This document shows positions 59,701-62,049 of a stretch of DNA of 64,000 nt, in pieces; position 1 is the stretch's first letter; the number at the start of each line of letters is the position of its first letter. The stretch is taken from positions 15,872,001-15,936,000 of the forward strand of contig NC_091054.1 in NCBI RefSeq assembly GCF_963966145.1. Direction: 5' to 3'. The position numbers and the translations under genes were made by a program. This DNA comes from Tenebrio molitor (taxonomy: Eukaryota > Arthropoda > Insecta > Coleoptera > Tenebrionidae). The notes beneath the pieces were generated by a model that made no database searches, was not told the origin of the DNA, and saw only the letters and a list, made by a program, of their open reading frames with translations.

Positions 59701-59963
59701 TCAGTGGAGTGTTCGTAGGGTCCTAGAGGACTTTGCGCGGCGACTCTGTTGATCTCTTCGATTATGCTCCCCACGTCCACTTCGGTAGGATCCTCGCGGT
59801 TGCTGTTCAAGACGTTTTGTTCCTTTTCGAGGAATTCGGCTAAAGAGCTCGAGATGTCCAGGTCTAGTCGGGGGACGTAGAGATTGTTCGCATTTTCCTC
59901 TTTTGTTGAGTCTTTGTTTGCGTTCTTCAGCCACCAAAAGGTGGAAGAGGGTTTGGTTTCCAT
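8716..59963 (-). CDS. CEP162: CEP162, centrosomal/transition-zone coiled-coil protein
   Basis: Four exons read on - : 59963-59271 (ATG, 231 codons), 14610-13456 (385), 13405-13154 (84) and 8898-8716 (60 plus TAA). All introns are phase 0 with GT-AG ends, giving 760 aa. CEP162 binds axonemal microtubules at distal centriole ends and promotes transition-zone assembly in cilia. The diagnostic part is in exon 2: IQDLNRQIKEMERII, then RKHPDSVSALIVAAK, then a long coiled coil, matching the order known in vertebrate CEP162. Exon 3 has AHEREIATYIAN and exon 4 KRYEEREFRLRAIV plus a C-terminal LDQLLATLRALK. The N-terminal exon is acidic and Ser-rich and starts near FWWLKN. The protein is about half the vertebrate length (~1400 aa). 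Intron 1 (~44.7 kb) contains carboxypeptidase and CRAL-TRIO genes on the other strand. An extra small exon inside it cannot be excluded. Confidence 0.88.
10010..12595 (-). mobile_element. Intact pogo-like transposon (2.6 kb)
   Basis: Inverted termini GGGGAGAGAGGGGTAAAAT (left) and their mirror (right) are near-perfect over about 24 bp and flanked by TA on both sides, as expected for the IS630/Tc1/mariner/pogo superfamily. A single uninterrupted transposase ORF fills the centre on -. Motif GGTAAAATGATCC or its complement recurs about eight times in the subterminal regions (near 10020, 10196, 10218, 12171, 12187, 12211, 12555 and 12572), which look like transposase-binding sites. Intact ends and ORF suggest a young, possibly active copy. 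Confidence 0.9.
10295..12124 (-). CDS. Pogo-like transposase with C-terminal PHD finger
   Basis: 609 aa, single exon. Residues ~10-50 form a Psq/CENP-B-type helix-turn-helix (SAINAVKNQG...SRNFGVP). Residues ~70-150 are a CENP-B-type DNA-binding region. The DDE_1 catalytic core follows, with Asp in YNVDETSLS, LLILDGHLSH and HKLQPLDVG; I count 36 residues between the second and third Asp. An acidic Ser/Thr-rich linker and Lys-rich stretches follow. The C-terminus is a PHD-type zinc finger: CIYC...CSRC...HDAC...CDLC. No stops or frameshifts are present. The PHD finger could guide integration to particular chromatin, but that is inference. The ORF lies inside matching TIRs, so it belongs to a transposon rather than a host gene. 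Confidence 0.92.
   Translation of the reverse strand: MPRTYIRKTTRQNWSERSMESAINAVKNQGMPIKTASRNFGVPVMSLKRRVRSRNVITNTHKKILGSRKTVFSAEQEEELVNYILDMEVRMYGLTTHDVRSLAYQLAERNGIANHPFSLENKIAGRDWLFGFQKRHPGLSLRVPEATSVARAKAFNKPVVSKFFDLLKAEYQKHNYPAHRIYNVDETSLSTVPGRNSKTFAKKGRKQVGRVTSAERGQSSTAVICMSAGGMFLPPMIIFSRKRMKPELKDGAPPGTIFACNESGWMKEEVFSLWFEHFLSFAKPSPEDPVLLILDGHLSHTKNLNVIVKAKDNFVSILCLPPHCTHKLQPLDVGIMFPLSTAVDHALERWLNNNPGRTITTFQISKIFCEGYLKACTPANAINAFKKTGIVPYNSGIFNDLDFIAAETTDEKETTEIELSENVEANATDLGEASTSNTSPNKTEDVEIDKTHDTSFTKAGPITLRPLPKISGPRAQRKRKSVGTVLLTSTPYKDNLTEEKKQKAAKEETRKNKKGKCNPKKSKKGPPKKLAESSSEESEQENGALCIYCSEPYGNSIEGEGWIQCSRCRQWAHDACAGIDENAWDDFICDLCLTNSSHNANSSKRLLKF
14611..16862. other. CEP162 intron 1, proximal part without gene
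   Basis: No coding exon recognised. It contains a short palindromic CGAGG module near 15150-15180, a three-unit 20-bp tandem repeat (15399-15458), and otherwise AT-rich sequence with scattered short ORFs lacking any recognisable motif. Confidence 0.5.
15399..15458 (+). repeat. 3 x 20-bp tandem repeat
   Basis: Three consecutive units of the form GATTTTAGC-NN-G-N-TGCGAA(C/T), differing at two or three positions. It is non-coding and short; no known function. Confidence 0.8.
16863..16988. repeat. TA-flanked MITE, 126 bp
   Basis: TACAATGGCCGGC followed by an A-run and TTAGCCATCA on the left is mirrored on the right by TGATGGCTAA, a T-run and GCCGGCCATTGTA. The arms are about 30 bp and the centre has no ORF. 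TA at the ends suggests a Tc1/mariner-driven element. Confidence 0.85.
16991..17262. repeat. MITE with ATTGGGTGA termini, 272 bp
   Basis: The left end ATTGGGTGATTCAAAATGAT and the following AAATATGGCAACTATGTACG are mirrored at the right by CGTACATAGCTGCCATATTT and TTTTGGTCACCCAAT. The arms are about 50 bp and imperfect. It has no coding capacity and abuts the previous MITE. Confidence 0.8.
17459..17799. repeat. MITE of the GGCGTTGAA family, with nested foldback
   Basis: A left arm (TTCATTTAAATTT ... GGCGTTGAAGAGTCGATTG) is mirrored at 17735-17799 over about 60 bp. A related but shorter element lies at 29907-30047, sharing TTGGCGTTGAA, TCGATTGTGAATGCAC and ATCCGTGATCCG-like blocks. A second, perfect foldback (17584-17707) is inserted in its middle. 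Confidence 0.8.
17584..17707. repeat. Perfect long hairpin (arms ~49 bp)
   Basis: GCGATCCAAAAGTCTTTCTA onward through GAGCCATGACATAAAAAATA is repeated exactly as its reverse complement at 17659-17707, with a 26-bp AT-rich loop. The identity of the arms points to a very recent insertion or a strong constraint. Confidence 0.9.
18126..18132 (+). promoter_or_regulatory. TATA box of the first carboxypeptidase gene
   Basis: TATAAAA 37 bp upstream of the ATG at 18163. A start of transcription about 30 bp downstream falls near 18156. The upstream ATG at 18142 would then lie outside the mRNA, which favours 18163 as the start codon. Confidence 0.65.
18163..19521 (+). CDS. Secreted zinc carboxypeptidase, A-like (M14A)
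   Basis: Exons 18163-18316, 18370-19223 and 19282-19521 give 415 aa, typical for a pro-carboxypeptidase. It has a signal peptide (MKGPAVIACLVCLVVG), a propeptide to about residue 110, and an M14 catalytic domain. Zinc ligands are His and Glu in GIHSREW (about residues 178-181) and His in SIHSYGQ. Substrate-binding residues are Asn-Arg in DLNRNW and Tyr in TIYPAAG, and the catalytic Glu is in YTIELRD. The residue equivalent to bovine position 255 is Met in GISMDW, so a hydrophobic (A-type) pocket is expected. It probably acts extracellularly on peptides, plausibly in the gut. An in-frame ATG 21 bp upstream would add seven residues. AATAAA follows at 19560. The gene is nested in CEP162 intron 1, on the opposite strand. 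Confidence 0.93.
19560..19565 (+). terminator. Polyadenylation signal of the A-like carboxypeptidase
   Basis: AATAAA 39 bp after the TGA, consistent with a very short 3' UTR. Confidence 0.6.
20007..20947. mobile_element. Putative transposon bounded by ACTA(A/G)TTCGCTCC termini
   Basis: The left end ACTAATTCGCTCCGGCGGTCAA (two short blocks) is mirrored at the right by TTGACCGCGGGAGCG-AACTAGT. The motif TTCGCTCC / GGAGCGAA recurs near 20062, 20875 and 20905. A small ORF at 20044-20298 has no recognised domain. A separate MITE (20297-20684) is nested inside. The superfamily is not identified. Confidence 0.5.
20297..20684. repeat. MITE with 37-bp perfect terminal inverted repeats
   Basis: AGTGTGGAATAAAATGATTT continuing through ACATCTAGTTACCTTTG is repeated as an exact reverse complement at the right end (20648-20684). 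The interior is non-coding. It sits at the end of the ORF at 20044, so it may truncate that ORF. Confidence 0.85.
20948..23233. other. Gene-free intronic stretch before the second carboxypeptidase
   Basis: No exon recognised apart from a short reverse-transcriptase relic near 22559. AT-rich, with many short ORFs of no recognisable family. Confidence 0.5.
22559..22635 (+). pseudogene. Non-LTR retrotransposon reverse-transcriptase fragment
   Basis: The sequence reads SGAPQGSRLGPPLCTTYIN, matching the conserved non-LTR reverse-transcriptase block SG-x-PQGS-x-LGP-x-L. A stop follows eight codons later and the upstream frame is broken. Only this small piece is recognisable. Confidence 0.65.
23234..23240 (+). 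promoter_or_regulatory. TATA box of the second carboxypeptidase gene
   Basis: TATAAAA 41 bp upstream of the ATG at 23275, so the 5' UTR is probably only about 10 nt. The layout matches that of the first carboxypeptidase gene. Confidence 0.65.
23275..25332 (+). CDS. Secreted zinc carboxypeptidase, B-like (M14A)
   Basis: Exons 23275-23485, 23538-23717, 24303-24720, 24771-25017 and 25090-25332 give 432 aa. It has a signal peptide (MKSLTLVCLLVVVG), a Thr/Ala-rich low-complexity stretch near residues 22-35, a propeptide with MWGGNTTSIDILV, and an M14 domain from about residue 135. Zinc ligands lie in GIHAREW and SFHSYGQ, substrate residues in DLNRNFG and TLYPASG, and the catalytic Glu in YTIELRD. 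The specificity position equivalent to bovine 255 is the first Asp of GGSDDW, as in carboxypeptidase B, predicting a preference for C-terminal Lys/Arg. The coding sequence is much more GC-rich than its flanks. The first intron phase matches that of the neighbouring A-like gene, consistent with tandem origin. AATAAA follows at 25452. Confidence 0.93.
25452..25457 (+). terminator. Polyadenylation signal of the B-like carboxypeptidase
   Basis: AATAAA 120 bp after the TGA, the first such signal on this strand. Confidence 0.5.
25748..25820 (+). pseudogene. Possible retroelement fragment
   Basis: One frame reads RGPKFNPCDTPEKRIHG, resembling the RGP-x-x-x-PCGTP motif seen in some non-LTR retrotransposon proteins. 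It is short, with stops nearby, so this is a tentative identification. Confidence 0.3.
26922..27072. repeat. Small MITE in pseudogene intron
   Basis: Ends with GTGATAATGAGCCCGACG (left) and its mirror CGTCGGGTTCATTATCAC (right). It interrupts sequence that is otherwise collinear with intron 2 of the gene at 47919, which defines it as an insertion. Confidence 0.7.
27507..27790 (-). repeat. ~300-bp interspersed repeat, copy B
   Basis: Reverse-oriented copy of the repeat at 1497-1805 and 53638-53927. It shares the ATTTTGATAAATGTCAC block, the TTCGACGAGC region and the internal palindrome GGGCCTTTTTTGGCAC / GTGCCAAAAAAGGCCC. Confidence 0.8.
28142..28411. repeat. TA-flanked MITE, 270 bp
   Basis: TACAGTTGCGGAATTAAAAT and the following TTCGGGCACTA are mirrored at the right end by TAGTGCCCGAA and ATTTTAATTCCGCAACTGTA. 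The arms are about 31 bp. No ORF. Confidence 0.85.
28558..28690 (+). pseudogene. Fossil CRAL-TRIO exon 5 downstream of copy 1
   Basis: The segment TTATAAGGTAGTACC...GAGAAAGTACC...AGTATGCCGGCAC aligns with exon 5 of the intact gene at 47919 (LYKVVPKEYL...EYGG). It has indels and stops. Near-identical fossils lie downstream of copies 2 (35620-35740) and 4 (45485-45605), so it was duplicated together with those genes. Confidence 0.65.
29492..29880. repeat. TA-flanked MITE, 389 bp
   Basis: TACAGGTGTCCCAGAACTG at the left is mirrored by CAGTTCTGGGACAGACTGTA at the right. The interior is non-coding. It directly abuts the next element. Confidence 0.7.
29907..30047. repeat. Short MITE of the GGCGTTGAA family
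   Basis: AATTTAGCGTCGAAGTTGGC is mirrored by GCCAACTTCGACGCCAAATT, preceded by a T-run and followed by an A-run. It is related to the element at 17459-17799. Confidence 0.75.
30099..30420. repeat. MITE with CGGGCCTTCAAATA ends
   Basis: CGGGCCTTCAAATATATTTA is mirrored by AAATATATATTTATTTGAAG-GCCCG at the right end. Non-coding interior, about 322 bp. Confidence 0.75.
30603..30820 (+). pseudogene. CRAL-TRIO relic: 5' noncoding exon fused to last exon
   Basis: The sequence at 30611-30648 matches the 5' noncoding exon of the gene at 47919, including the donor GAAAT/GTAAGT. After an intron-like stretch and a CAG/AAAC acceptor (about 30748), it jumps directly to the end of the last exon (GTAGATGGAAACTT...CAATCGATTGA). 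Everything between was deleted. The downstream ~150 bp match the 3' flank of copy 3. Confidence 0.7.
31120..31300. repeat. Palindromic element, CGAGTG-core type
   Basis: Arms around GTGGTGGTGTTACGAATGTC and GACATGAGTATCACCAC flank an inner palindrome GACGAGTGCGTTAGCACGAG. Its right flank (GACTACGAGTCGTATT, then ATGAATCAAATT) resembles the flank of the element at 58640, so the two are one family. Confidence 0.7.
31593..35499 (+). CDS. CRAL-TRIO / alpha-tocopherol transfer-like protein (copy 2)
   Basis: Six exons: 31593-31734, 34519-34663, 34717-34966, 35018-35128, 35180-35282 and 35333-35499; 305 aa. The family binds hydrophobic ligands (tocopherols, retinoids, phosphoinositides) in the cytosol. 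Residues 1-47 are a charged helical lead (MDMLMVTAEEKKKVREYY). Exon 2 holds the CRAL-TRIO-N helices (LLRNKFRVERTKQKLDNYY). Exons 3-5 hold the lipid-binding fold (LDTDPDRYN, YDYSIGTRFIWD, CLPKEYGG). The C-terminus is GVDGTFKKLQID. Exon 5 uses an unusual donor TAC/GTAACC. A noncoding 5' exon is implied by the conserved acceptor GCAG/AAACG 15 nt before the ATG. Intron 1 was enlarged by a mariner-type transposon (31922-33679). AATAAA overlaps the stop codon. It is a near-duplicate of pseudogene copy 4. Confidence 0.88.
31922..33679 (+). mobile_element. Tc1/mariner-superfamily transposon in intron 1
   Basis: The ends TACAGGGTGATG-(A)8-GTGCCC and their reverse complement (26 bp) are flanked by TA. 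The 1.76-kb element contains a single transposase ORF. It lies in the sense strand of the host intron and does not touch its splice sites. Confidence 0.92.
32350..33372 (+). CDS. Mariner-like transposase, 340 aa
   Basis: The N-terminal helix-turn-helix region contains FNEYVDMLLCLGAS and GRSIRGLAREFHV. Catalytic residues: Asp in WTDESYFSQDG, Asp in LQMDGAPPHFG, and Asp in RSPDLW. I count 36 residues between the second and third. Just after the third Asp the usual segment (of the type TPLDFFL before WG) is missing, so PDL joins WGHLQNF directly. A relative inside the element at 49816 retains PLGFFLWGQ at the same place. The ORF is otherwise open to its end, but this in-frame loss near the active site suggests an inactive enzyme. 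An in-frame upstream extension to 32263 exists but lacks conserved features. Confidence 0.85.
   Translation: MAYNFNEYVDMLLCLGASNDNASEAARDYARLYPQRRHPDAKVIRRLMQRLRENGQIMPLYVNRGRPREVRTPALEEAMLEAIENASGRSIRGLAREFHVDYRTVQGILADEHYHPYHYVKVQALRPGDYPLRVEFCEWLLGRHRIDRRFIQNILWTDESYFSQDGIFNQHNNHIWATENPFAVHPRAHQHRFGINLWAGVIDNNLVGPFTLPARVNAENFLQFLQNDFQVLLEDLPLAILRQMWLQMDGAPPHFGRIVRDWCDATYPNRWIGRGGAIACPPRSPDLWGHLQNFVYATLIANLEELTERINAAVNTINVPMLQRVQENIVGEISNSYYKI
35620..35740 (+). pseudogene. Fossil CRAL-TRIO exon 5 downstream of copy 2
   Basis: AATCTCTTTATAAGGTAGTA followed by CCGAGAAAGTACC and AGTACGGCAGCA aligns with exon 5 of the gene at 47919 but has a frameshift. It is the best preserved of three such fossils. 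Confidence 0.65.
36523..36870 (+). repeat. Imperfect direct duplication (~190-bp period)
   Basis: The blocks ACACCAACACAAGCGCG / ACACTAACACAAGCGCG, GACATCGGGAATATCTTGA and TTATTTTCAACGGAAAGTTA each occur twice in the same order, about 190 bp apart, with a short deletion in the second unit. Non-coding. Confidence 0.75.
37080..37543 (+). pseudogene. Gag-like retrotransposon relic
   Basis: The readable part from about 37240 is VKAKDEKQHISKT, then MKIIDALECVNIGKAKNLKD, GRLPLKCENYSNFKQIAKNK and RPKIRISDVSDNI. The pattern of a mapped nucleic-acid-binding fold followed by R-x-PKI resembles Gag-like proteins of insect retrotransposons. The 5' part has stops and no polymerase is seen. Identification is by overall pattern only. 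Confidence 0.4.
37752..38478. mobile_element. Long-TIR Tc1/mariner-type element with transposase remnant
   Basis: TACAGGGTCGCTACAAAGTA at the left is mirrored by TACTTTGTAGCGACCCTGTA at the right. The inverted arms extend about 190 bp. In the centre, on -, a stub reads MPYLSETERIEVLMMIRYGD before a stop, typical of a mariner-type transposase N-terminus. It is an internally deleted derivative. ORFs here arise from the arms and are not genes. Confidence 0.85.
39892..41607. mobile_element. Probable solo LTR
   Basis: The segment starts TGTTGTAGTGACCC and ends AAAATCACAAC, flanked by a 5-bp duplication GTAGG (39887-39891 and 41608-41612). It has no coding capacity, an AATAAA near 41498 close to the right end, and base composition unlike its surroundings. 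These are properties of a single long terminal repeat left by recombination. The 3' terminus is not a canonical CA, so the boundary or the class may be wrong. Confidence 0.5.
41640..41830. repeat. Palindromic CGAG module
   Basis: GGCACGAGGCAAAGCCGAGTGCC (near 41739) is an almost perfect hairpin of the same kind as the cores at 31187 and 56965. The outer arms (TCAAATATTTGACGG / TTGTCAAATACC) are weaker. Confidence 0.5.
42267..43544 (-). mobile_element. Decayed Tigger/pogo-like element
   Basis: Termini CAGTACAACTTC (left) and GAAGTTGTACTG (right) are flanked by TA, with CCGGAC / GTCCGA repeats just inside. On -, near 42710-42790, the fragment GLSIRRVSEKFNVSTSTIAD is a CENP-B-type helix-turn-helix of a Tigger transposase. 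The rest is destroyed. A foldback element is nested inside. Confidence 0.7.
43116..43493. repeat. Foldback element with ~130-bp arms
   Basis: AGTCCAATCAATAGGGAG and the following sequence through TTTGCGACCTTGG and CCTATTCTCCAGTATG are mirrored on the right. The loop around 43270-43330 is short. It is inserted inside the Tigger-like relic and is younger than it. Confidence 0.85.
43593..45605 (+). pseudogene. CRAL-TRIO pseudogene (copy 4), close duplicate of copy 2
   Basis: Exon 1 (43593-43696) equals copy 2 except for a 38-bp frameshifting deletion after NVSEE. Exons 2 (44865-45009), 3 (45063-45312) and 4 (45363-45473) are open and nearly identical to copy 2. The donor after exon 3 has changed from GAG/GTAAAA to GAG/ATATAA. 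Immediately after the exon 4 donor the sequence jumps to the downstream flank, including fossil exon 5 (45485-45605), so exons 5 and 6 were deleted. Three independent lesions show it is dead. Confidence 0.88.
45779..46069 (-). pseudogene. PIF/Harbinger transposase N-terminal fragment
   Basis: The frame contains FPKDFHNYLRMDHHTNLHLL then SLVTPFIAKEDM, matching the conserved start of Harbinger nucleases (a YRNFLRM-type motif, then L-x-LV-x-P-x-I-x-K-x-D). The catalytic part is absent. A TAAGATAGCCATACACGGGA motif at about 45643 may be the terminus of the element, but a clear matching right end was not found. Confidence 0.5.
46070..47780. other. Mixed repetitive stretch without recognised gene
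   Basis: Moderately GC-rich segments (46640-47300) with short ORFs on both strands, none with a motif I recognise, and an AT-rich run at 46300-46410. It separates pseudogene copy 4 from the intact gene at 47919 and probably contains transposon debris linked to the Harbinger fragment. Confidence 0.4.
47775..47814 (+). other. Noncoding 5' exon of the CRAL-TRIO gene at 47919
   Basis: The sequence ending TATCTGAAAT/GTAAGT has a strong donor. It is shared with the relic at 30611-30648, and the acceptor GCGCAG/AAACATT lies just before the ATG at 47919. The start of this exon is unknown. Confidence 0.55.
47919..49538 (+). CDS. CRAL-TRIO / alpha-tocopherol transfer-like protein (copy 5)
   Basis: Exons 47919-48060, 48111-48255, 48764-49013, 49067-49177, 49229-49331 and 49384-49538 give 301 aa with all phases matching the other copies. 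N-terminus MDLLLVTPEEKKKIHEYYNV; CRAL-TRIO-N in LLRNKFRVERTKHKLDNYY; lipid-binding domain with MDADPDHYE, YDHDVGTRIIYD and KWNPLILT; C-terminus GVDGTFKKLAID. It differs from copies 2, 6 and 7 at many positions, for example KAYSSRIVG in exon 4 against RSYSCRI, and LTSEYGG against LPKEYGG. It therefore represents a distinct subfamily shared with dead copies 1 and 3, and is the only intact member here. AATAAA follows at 49570. Confidence 0.9.
49618..49683 (+). pseudogene. CRAL-TRIO exon 1 fragment
   Basis: The frame reads YNLIEDQIKEDFEWVKT, then TGA, then KGKQ. It corresponds to the second half of exon 1 and lies 80 bp past the gene at 47919. No other exons follow before the next gene. Confidence 0.75.
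49816..50576. mobile_element. Long-TIR Tc1/mariner-type element with transposase tail
   Basis: TACAGGGTGATTTATAATAG is mirrored by a near-identical right end. The arms exceed 100 bp and include a CAAAGTTTTTTACACC block. On -, 50012-50221 encodes PLGFFLWGQLKQLVYN followed by a typical C-terminus, so a transposase 3' end is retained while the rest is lost. Related to the element at 31922 by terminal TACAGGGTGAT and by this motif. Confidence 0.85.
50836..51023 (+). promoter_or_regulatory. Conserved upstream region of CRAL-TRIO copy 6
   Basis: TAATTAA-(A/G)-CGCAAC and the following TTCTCATT-NN-TACATTT are shared with the region upstream of copy 7 (56318-56356). Both lie about 80-180 bp before the ATG. 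Conservation outside coding sequence suggests a promoter or 5' UTR element. The start codon is preceded by GTAG/AAACAC, an acceptor-like site. Confidence 0.45.
51024..52608 (+). CDS. CRAL-TRIO / alpha-tocopherol transfer-like protein (copy 6)
   Basis: Exons 51024-51165, 51340-51484, 51829-52078, 52130-52240, 52293-52395 and 52448-52608 give 303 aa. The exon 2 donor is AAA/GTACGA; this keeps exon 2 at the same 145 bp as in the paralogues, although the frame stays open for a few codons beyond it. Motifs: MDLLMVTPDEKKRIREYY, LLRNKVRMERTKQKLDNYF, LDTDPDRYS, HDYSIGTRFVYD, CLPKEYGG and GVDGTFRKLQID. Exon 2 has REWYL-type changes (RWYLKDLIE) compared with RGHLKDLFQ. Introns are short (51-344 bp). 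No lesion is seen. It is a predicted soluble lipid-transfer protein; the ligand is unknown. Confidence 0.9.
52766..53394. mobile_element. Long-inverted-repeat element with transposase relic
   Basis: Arms of about 150 bp: AAATGACAAC...CCTACTACCTAAACGATGAAT and TTGGTACCTTACATAACAAT on the left are mirrored on the right near 53230-53395. The centre (about 53035-53150, on -) retains LEDLQQKIRAEMERKALTLL, resembling a Tc1/mariner transposase C-terminus. Ends are not exactly defined. Confidence 0.7.
53638..53927 (+). repeat. ~300-bp interspersed repeat, copy C
   Basis: Same family and orientation as 1497-1805, sharing TTGACAAGT...GTGTAAATTGG, the GGCACGAGTGGGCC / GGCCCACGAGTGCC hairpin, and the distal CGTTCACATAGGAGAAAAT block. 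Confidence 0.8.
54201..54728. repeat. TA-flanked MITE, 528 bp
   Basis: TACAGTGCGTTTTTTAAGGC then TGGCCAGAGGGTTTTACATG are mirrored at the right by CATGTAAAACCCTATGGCCA and a TACAGTGAG-type end. The arms are about 58 bp and the interior is non-coding. Confidence 0.85.
54943..55155. repeat. TA-flanked MITE, 213 bp
   Basis: TACAGTCGATGGACAAATAA and AACTGGGACA are mirrored by TGTCCCAGTT and TTATTTGTCCACCGACCGTA. The arms are about 30 bp. No ORF. Confidence 0.85.
55156..56430. other. Gap between CRAL-TRIO copies 6 and 7
   Basis: No exon recognised. A palindromic element lies near 55585-55745 (AGCGCTAAGTTTCATTTGAA / CATAAACTGAGCGTTGCAAAA around GCGCAGCGGAGTG). The last ~120 bp carry the conserved upstream block shared with copy 6. 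Confidence 0.5.
56431..58454 (+). CDS. CRAL-TRIO / alpha-tocopherol transfer-like protein (copy 7)
   Basis: Exons 56431-56572, 57461-57605, 57665-57914, 57970-58080, 58134-58236 and 58288-58454 give 305 aa. Motifs: MDLLAVTPEEKKKIRDYF, LMRNKFRVERTKQKLDNYY, AETDPNRYNTPDF, YDYSIGTRFIYDMELC, CLPKEYGG and GVDGTFKKLQID. Exon and phase structure equals that of copies 2, 5 and 6. The exon 3 donor is GAG/GTTTAG, a weak site, where the others have GTAAAA, GTACAA or GTATTA. Exon 3 has EL-C where other copies have EG-T, a changed residue pair in the lipid-binding fold. Intron 1 contains a palindromic CGAG module near 56965. A polyadenylation signal lies near 58580. Predicted intact. Confidence 0.9.
56930..57050. 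repeat. Palindromic CGAG module in intron 1 of copy 7
   Basis: CACGAGGTGTTAACCGAGTG forms the core, flanked by inverted GTATGAGGCCGAA... / ...AGGCCGAATACC and GCTGTCAGATAAC / CTGACAGGGC-like arms. Confidence 0.5.
58640..58800. repeat. Palindromic element, CGAGTG-core type
   Basis: AATATTTTTGTGGTGGTATC is mirrored by GATACCATCGGAAAAATATT, and the inner arms around AACACCATGAGTGCGTAGCA pair with CGAATGGTGTT. The right flank GACTACGAGTTGTATT matches the flank of the element at 31120. Confidence 0.7.
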
Positions 59964-61327
59964 GATTATATTGATTATCCTTAGTGTTAACGACTAGGTT
60001 CGTGTGAAAACGATTAAACAATTTTTTAATTTCGCCCAAACTGTTTACACAATTTGACAGCTGACAGCTGTTTACCGATTGTTTGAAATTTCAGGGCTGC
60101 CACTGCTGCCAGCATGGTTATAACCAACACGCCCCCAATATCCCCAACACTTTTCACATTTTTAAAATTTACGACAAAAATAACAAAGGTTGTCAGGAAT
60201 TCCACGATGAAAATTGTTGAATGACGAGATATCTCCTCATTCAACGCCAAAATATCTAAAGTTTCAAAATTTCTTGCTTCTTACAAGGACACTTATGTCA
60301 TACTATAAAGTAGTTCATCGGATGTTGTTCCTACTCAGAAGTGGTGTACAGTGGGTCACATACGTCAAAGAATTTCAGATAATCATGACTGGTTGAAGCA
60401 TTGTATTTGCCGTTTCGATTTGCAAATTATCCGAGTTTCGTGAATGACCCCCAAAATACCTATCACAGATTATCACATTTACATTTGAACATGTAAATAG
60501 ATGTAGATTCTTCGATTTATCCTTCACTCCGACTCATATTCTCACAACATTCTAATCCAGCTTAAAGCTTCGATTTTCACAAAAAACATTCATTTGCGCT
60601 AGGTAATTACGAAATAGTAATAAAAAATCGGAAAAGAATTCATTTTATTCAAAAAAAAAACATGAAATACAAATCTAACCATATTCATCCGAAATTAAGT
60701 GTGTAACGATTCAATAAAAGTGCTTGATTACGATTAGTAAGGATCTTTTTTCTGTGAAAAAATTAAACGTCCTTCAGGTTTTCCTCGTAGATTTGTAATC
60801 GCTGAATAAGACAATGCATTCTTGTAAATTTTTATAAAGATTGCCGATTGGAACATCGACTTTAAACTTGCAATTTCTAATGAGCAATCTGTGGTCAAAG
60901 TGGTTTGAATGTACCTACTTGATCACATTCAAACCATTTTATATCTTCCAGTGTTACACAACCAACTAGAAATGAAGCTTCTGAGTAAACAATTTCATTA
61001 AGAAGACTTAGAAAATATTCTCTTTTTAGTAATGCTTCTGATGAGCAGTAGTACCTAGGTACCTACTTCATGTTACAAAAATTCTTTATTGAAAAACTAC
61101 CTAATAATTATTGTTTCAAATTAAAATTAGGTCATAGTTACTCAGTTTTGTGATTTAAAAATTTGCACTTCATATTAGTGAGTATCTTCCTCCATTCAAG
61201 AAGTCTAAAAGTTAAGAAGAAATAAAAAGGTAAGAATAATTCGTTCTACGAAAATGTTTATTCTTAGCAGATCGTAGATGTAGGTAGGTACATACATATA
61301 ATAAATATTATAATACTGACAATAGTA
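59964..61327. other. CEP162 upstream region and FGF-like 3' flank
   Basis: CEP162 (minus strand) starts at 59963, so its promoter is expected just right of here; no TATA box is evident. The FGF-like gene ends at 61328 and its signal AATAAA (TTTATT on +, 61257-61262) lies 66 bp past the stop. The rest shows no exon. Confidence 0.5.
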
Positions 61328-61519
61328 CTAATCGGAAAACGATTTTTTCCTTGGTAGGAACTTCACAGCCTTTTGACCCCATCCTGCCCGATTACCATTT
61401 TTTATACATCCGGATTTTTTAATACCGACATACCAATCCGGGTAAACTTTCGATCTGTATCCGTTATAGGAACCTTGGAAATCTTCTATGAACACTGTAG
61501 CTTCCACATTAGGATCAGC
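61328..61519 (-). CDS. FGF1-like fibroblast growth factor, terminal exon
   Basis: Read on - after acceptor TTTTGTAG: 63 codons and TAG, starting ADPNVEATVFIEDFQGSYNG and continuing YRSKVYPDWYVGIKKSG and GWGQKAVKFLPR. This matches the last exon of FGF1/FGF2-type genes: NTYRS-x-x-Y-x-x-WYV-x-LK-x-x-G followed by GQKA-x-LFLP. The exon boundary falls where vertebrate FGF genes have their last intron. Beetles are known to have FGF1-like genes besides the FGF8-like and branchless genes. Secreted or released ligands of FGF receptors are expected. Earlier exons should lie right of 61521 on -, but I could not find them within the window. Asn in NGNRAG where many FGFs have basic residues may weaken heparin binding (inference). 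Confidence 0.85.
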   Translation of the reverse strand, partial: ADPNVEATVFIEDFQGSYNGYRSKVYPDWYVGIKKSGCIKNGNRAGWGQKAVKFLPRKKSFSD

Positions 61520-61655
61520 CTACAAAAGATAAACAATGTGAGTAATTGTTGATTAGCTCTACACCTGCAGTAGCGCAATAGATTGTTGATAAATGATAAC
61601 TTTTCCAGTATAGACATAATTTTGCAAGTAATAGTTATATGTCCAAAAGTATTTT

Positions 61656-61960
61656 TGGTAATTGTTCACTTTAACTACTTCTGGAATTTTCGCGTTTTTT
61701 CTGGCTAGGCAGCCTCAGGGCGTCCTCCTAGATCGTGTCCCACCATTCAAACCTTGTGCAAATGCCTTTTTTTTCTCTCTTGTTGTGTTTCAAGGTCGCG
61801 TCAAGGTCGTGCCAAGTCTTAGTATGTATAACTAAAGGGTAAGGAAAATTTTCATTTGCACAAGGTTTGACTGGTGGGAAACGATGTAGGAGGACGTCCT
61901 GAGGCTGTCTAGCCAGAAAAAACGCGAAAATTCCAGAAGTAGTTCAAGTGAACAATTACC
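61656..61960. repeat. MITE with ~70-bp inverted arms
   Basis: GGTAATTGTTCACTTTAACT through TTCTGGCTAGGCAGCCTCAG is mirrored by CTGAGGCTGTCTAGCCAGAA through AGTTCAAGTGAACAATTACC. The middle also has paired CAAACCTTGTGCAAAT / ATTTGCACAAGGTTTG. It lies in the presumed last intron of the FGF-like gene. Confidence 0.85.
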
Positions 61961-62049
61961 GTATTTCTTGGTTGGCTACACTAATAAAAAATTTGTTTGC
62001 ATTTCCATAAATGCAAATGAACATGAAGGTTAATTAATAGTATATTTTA

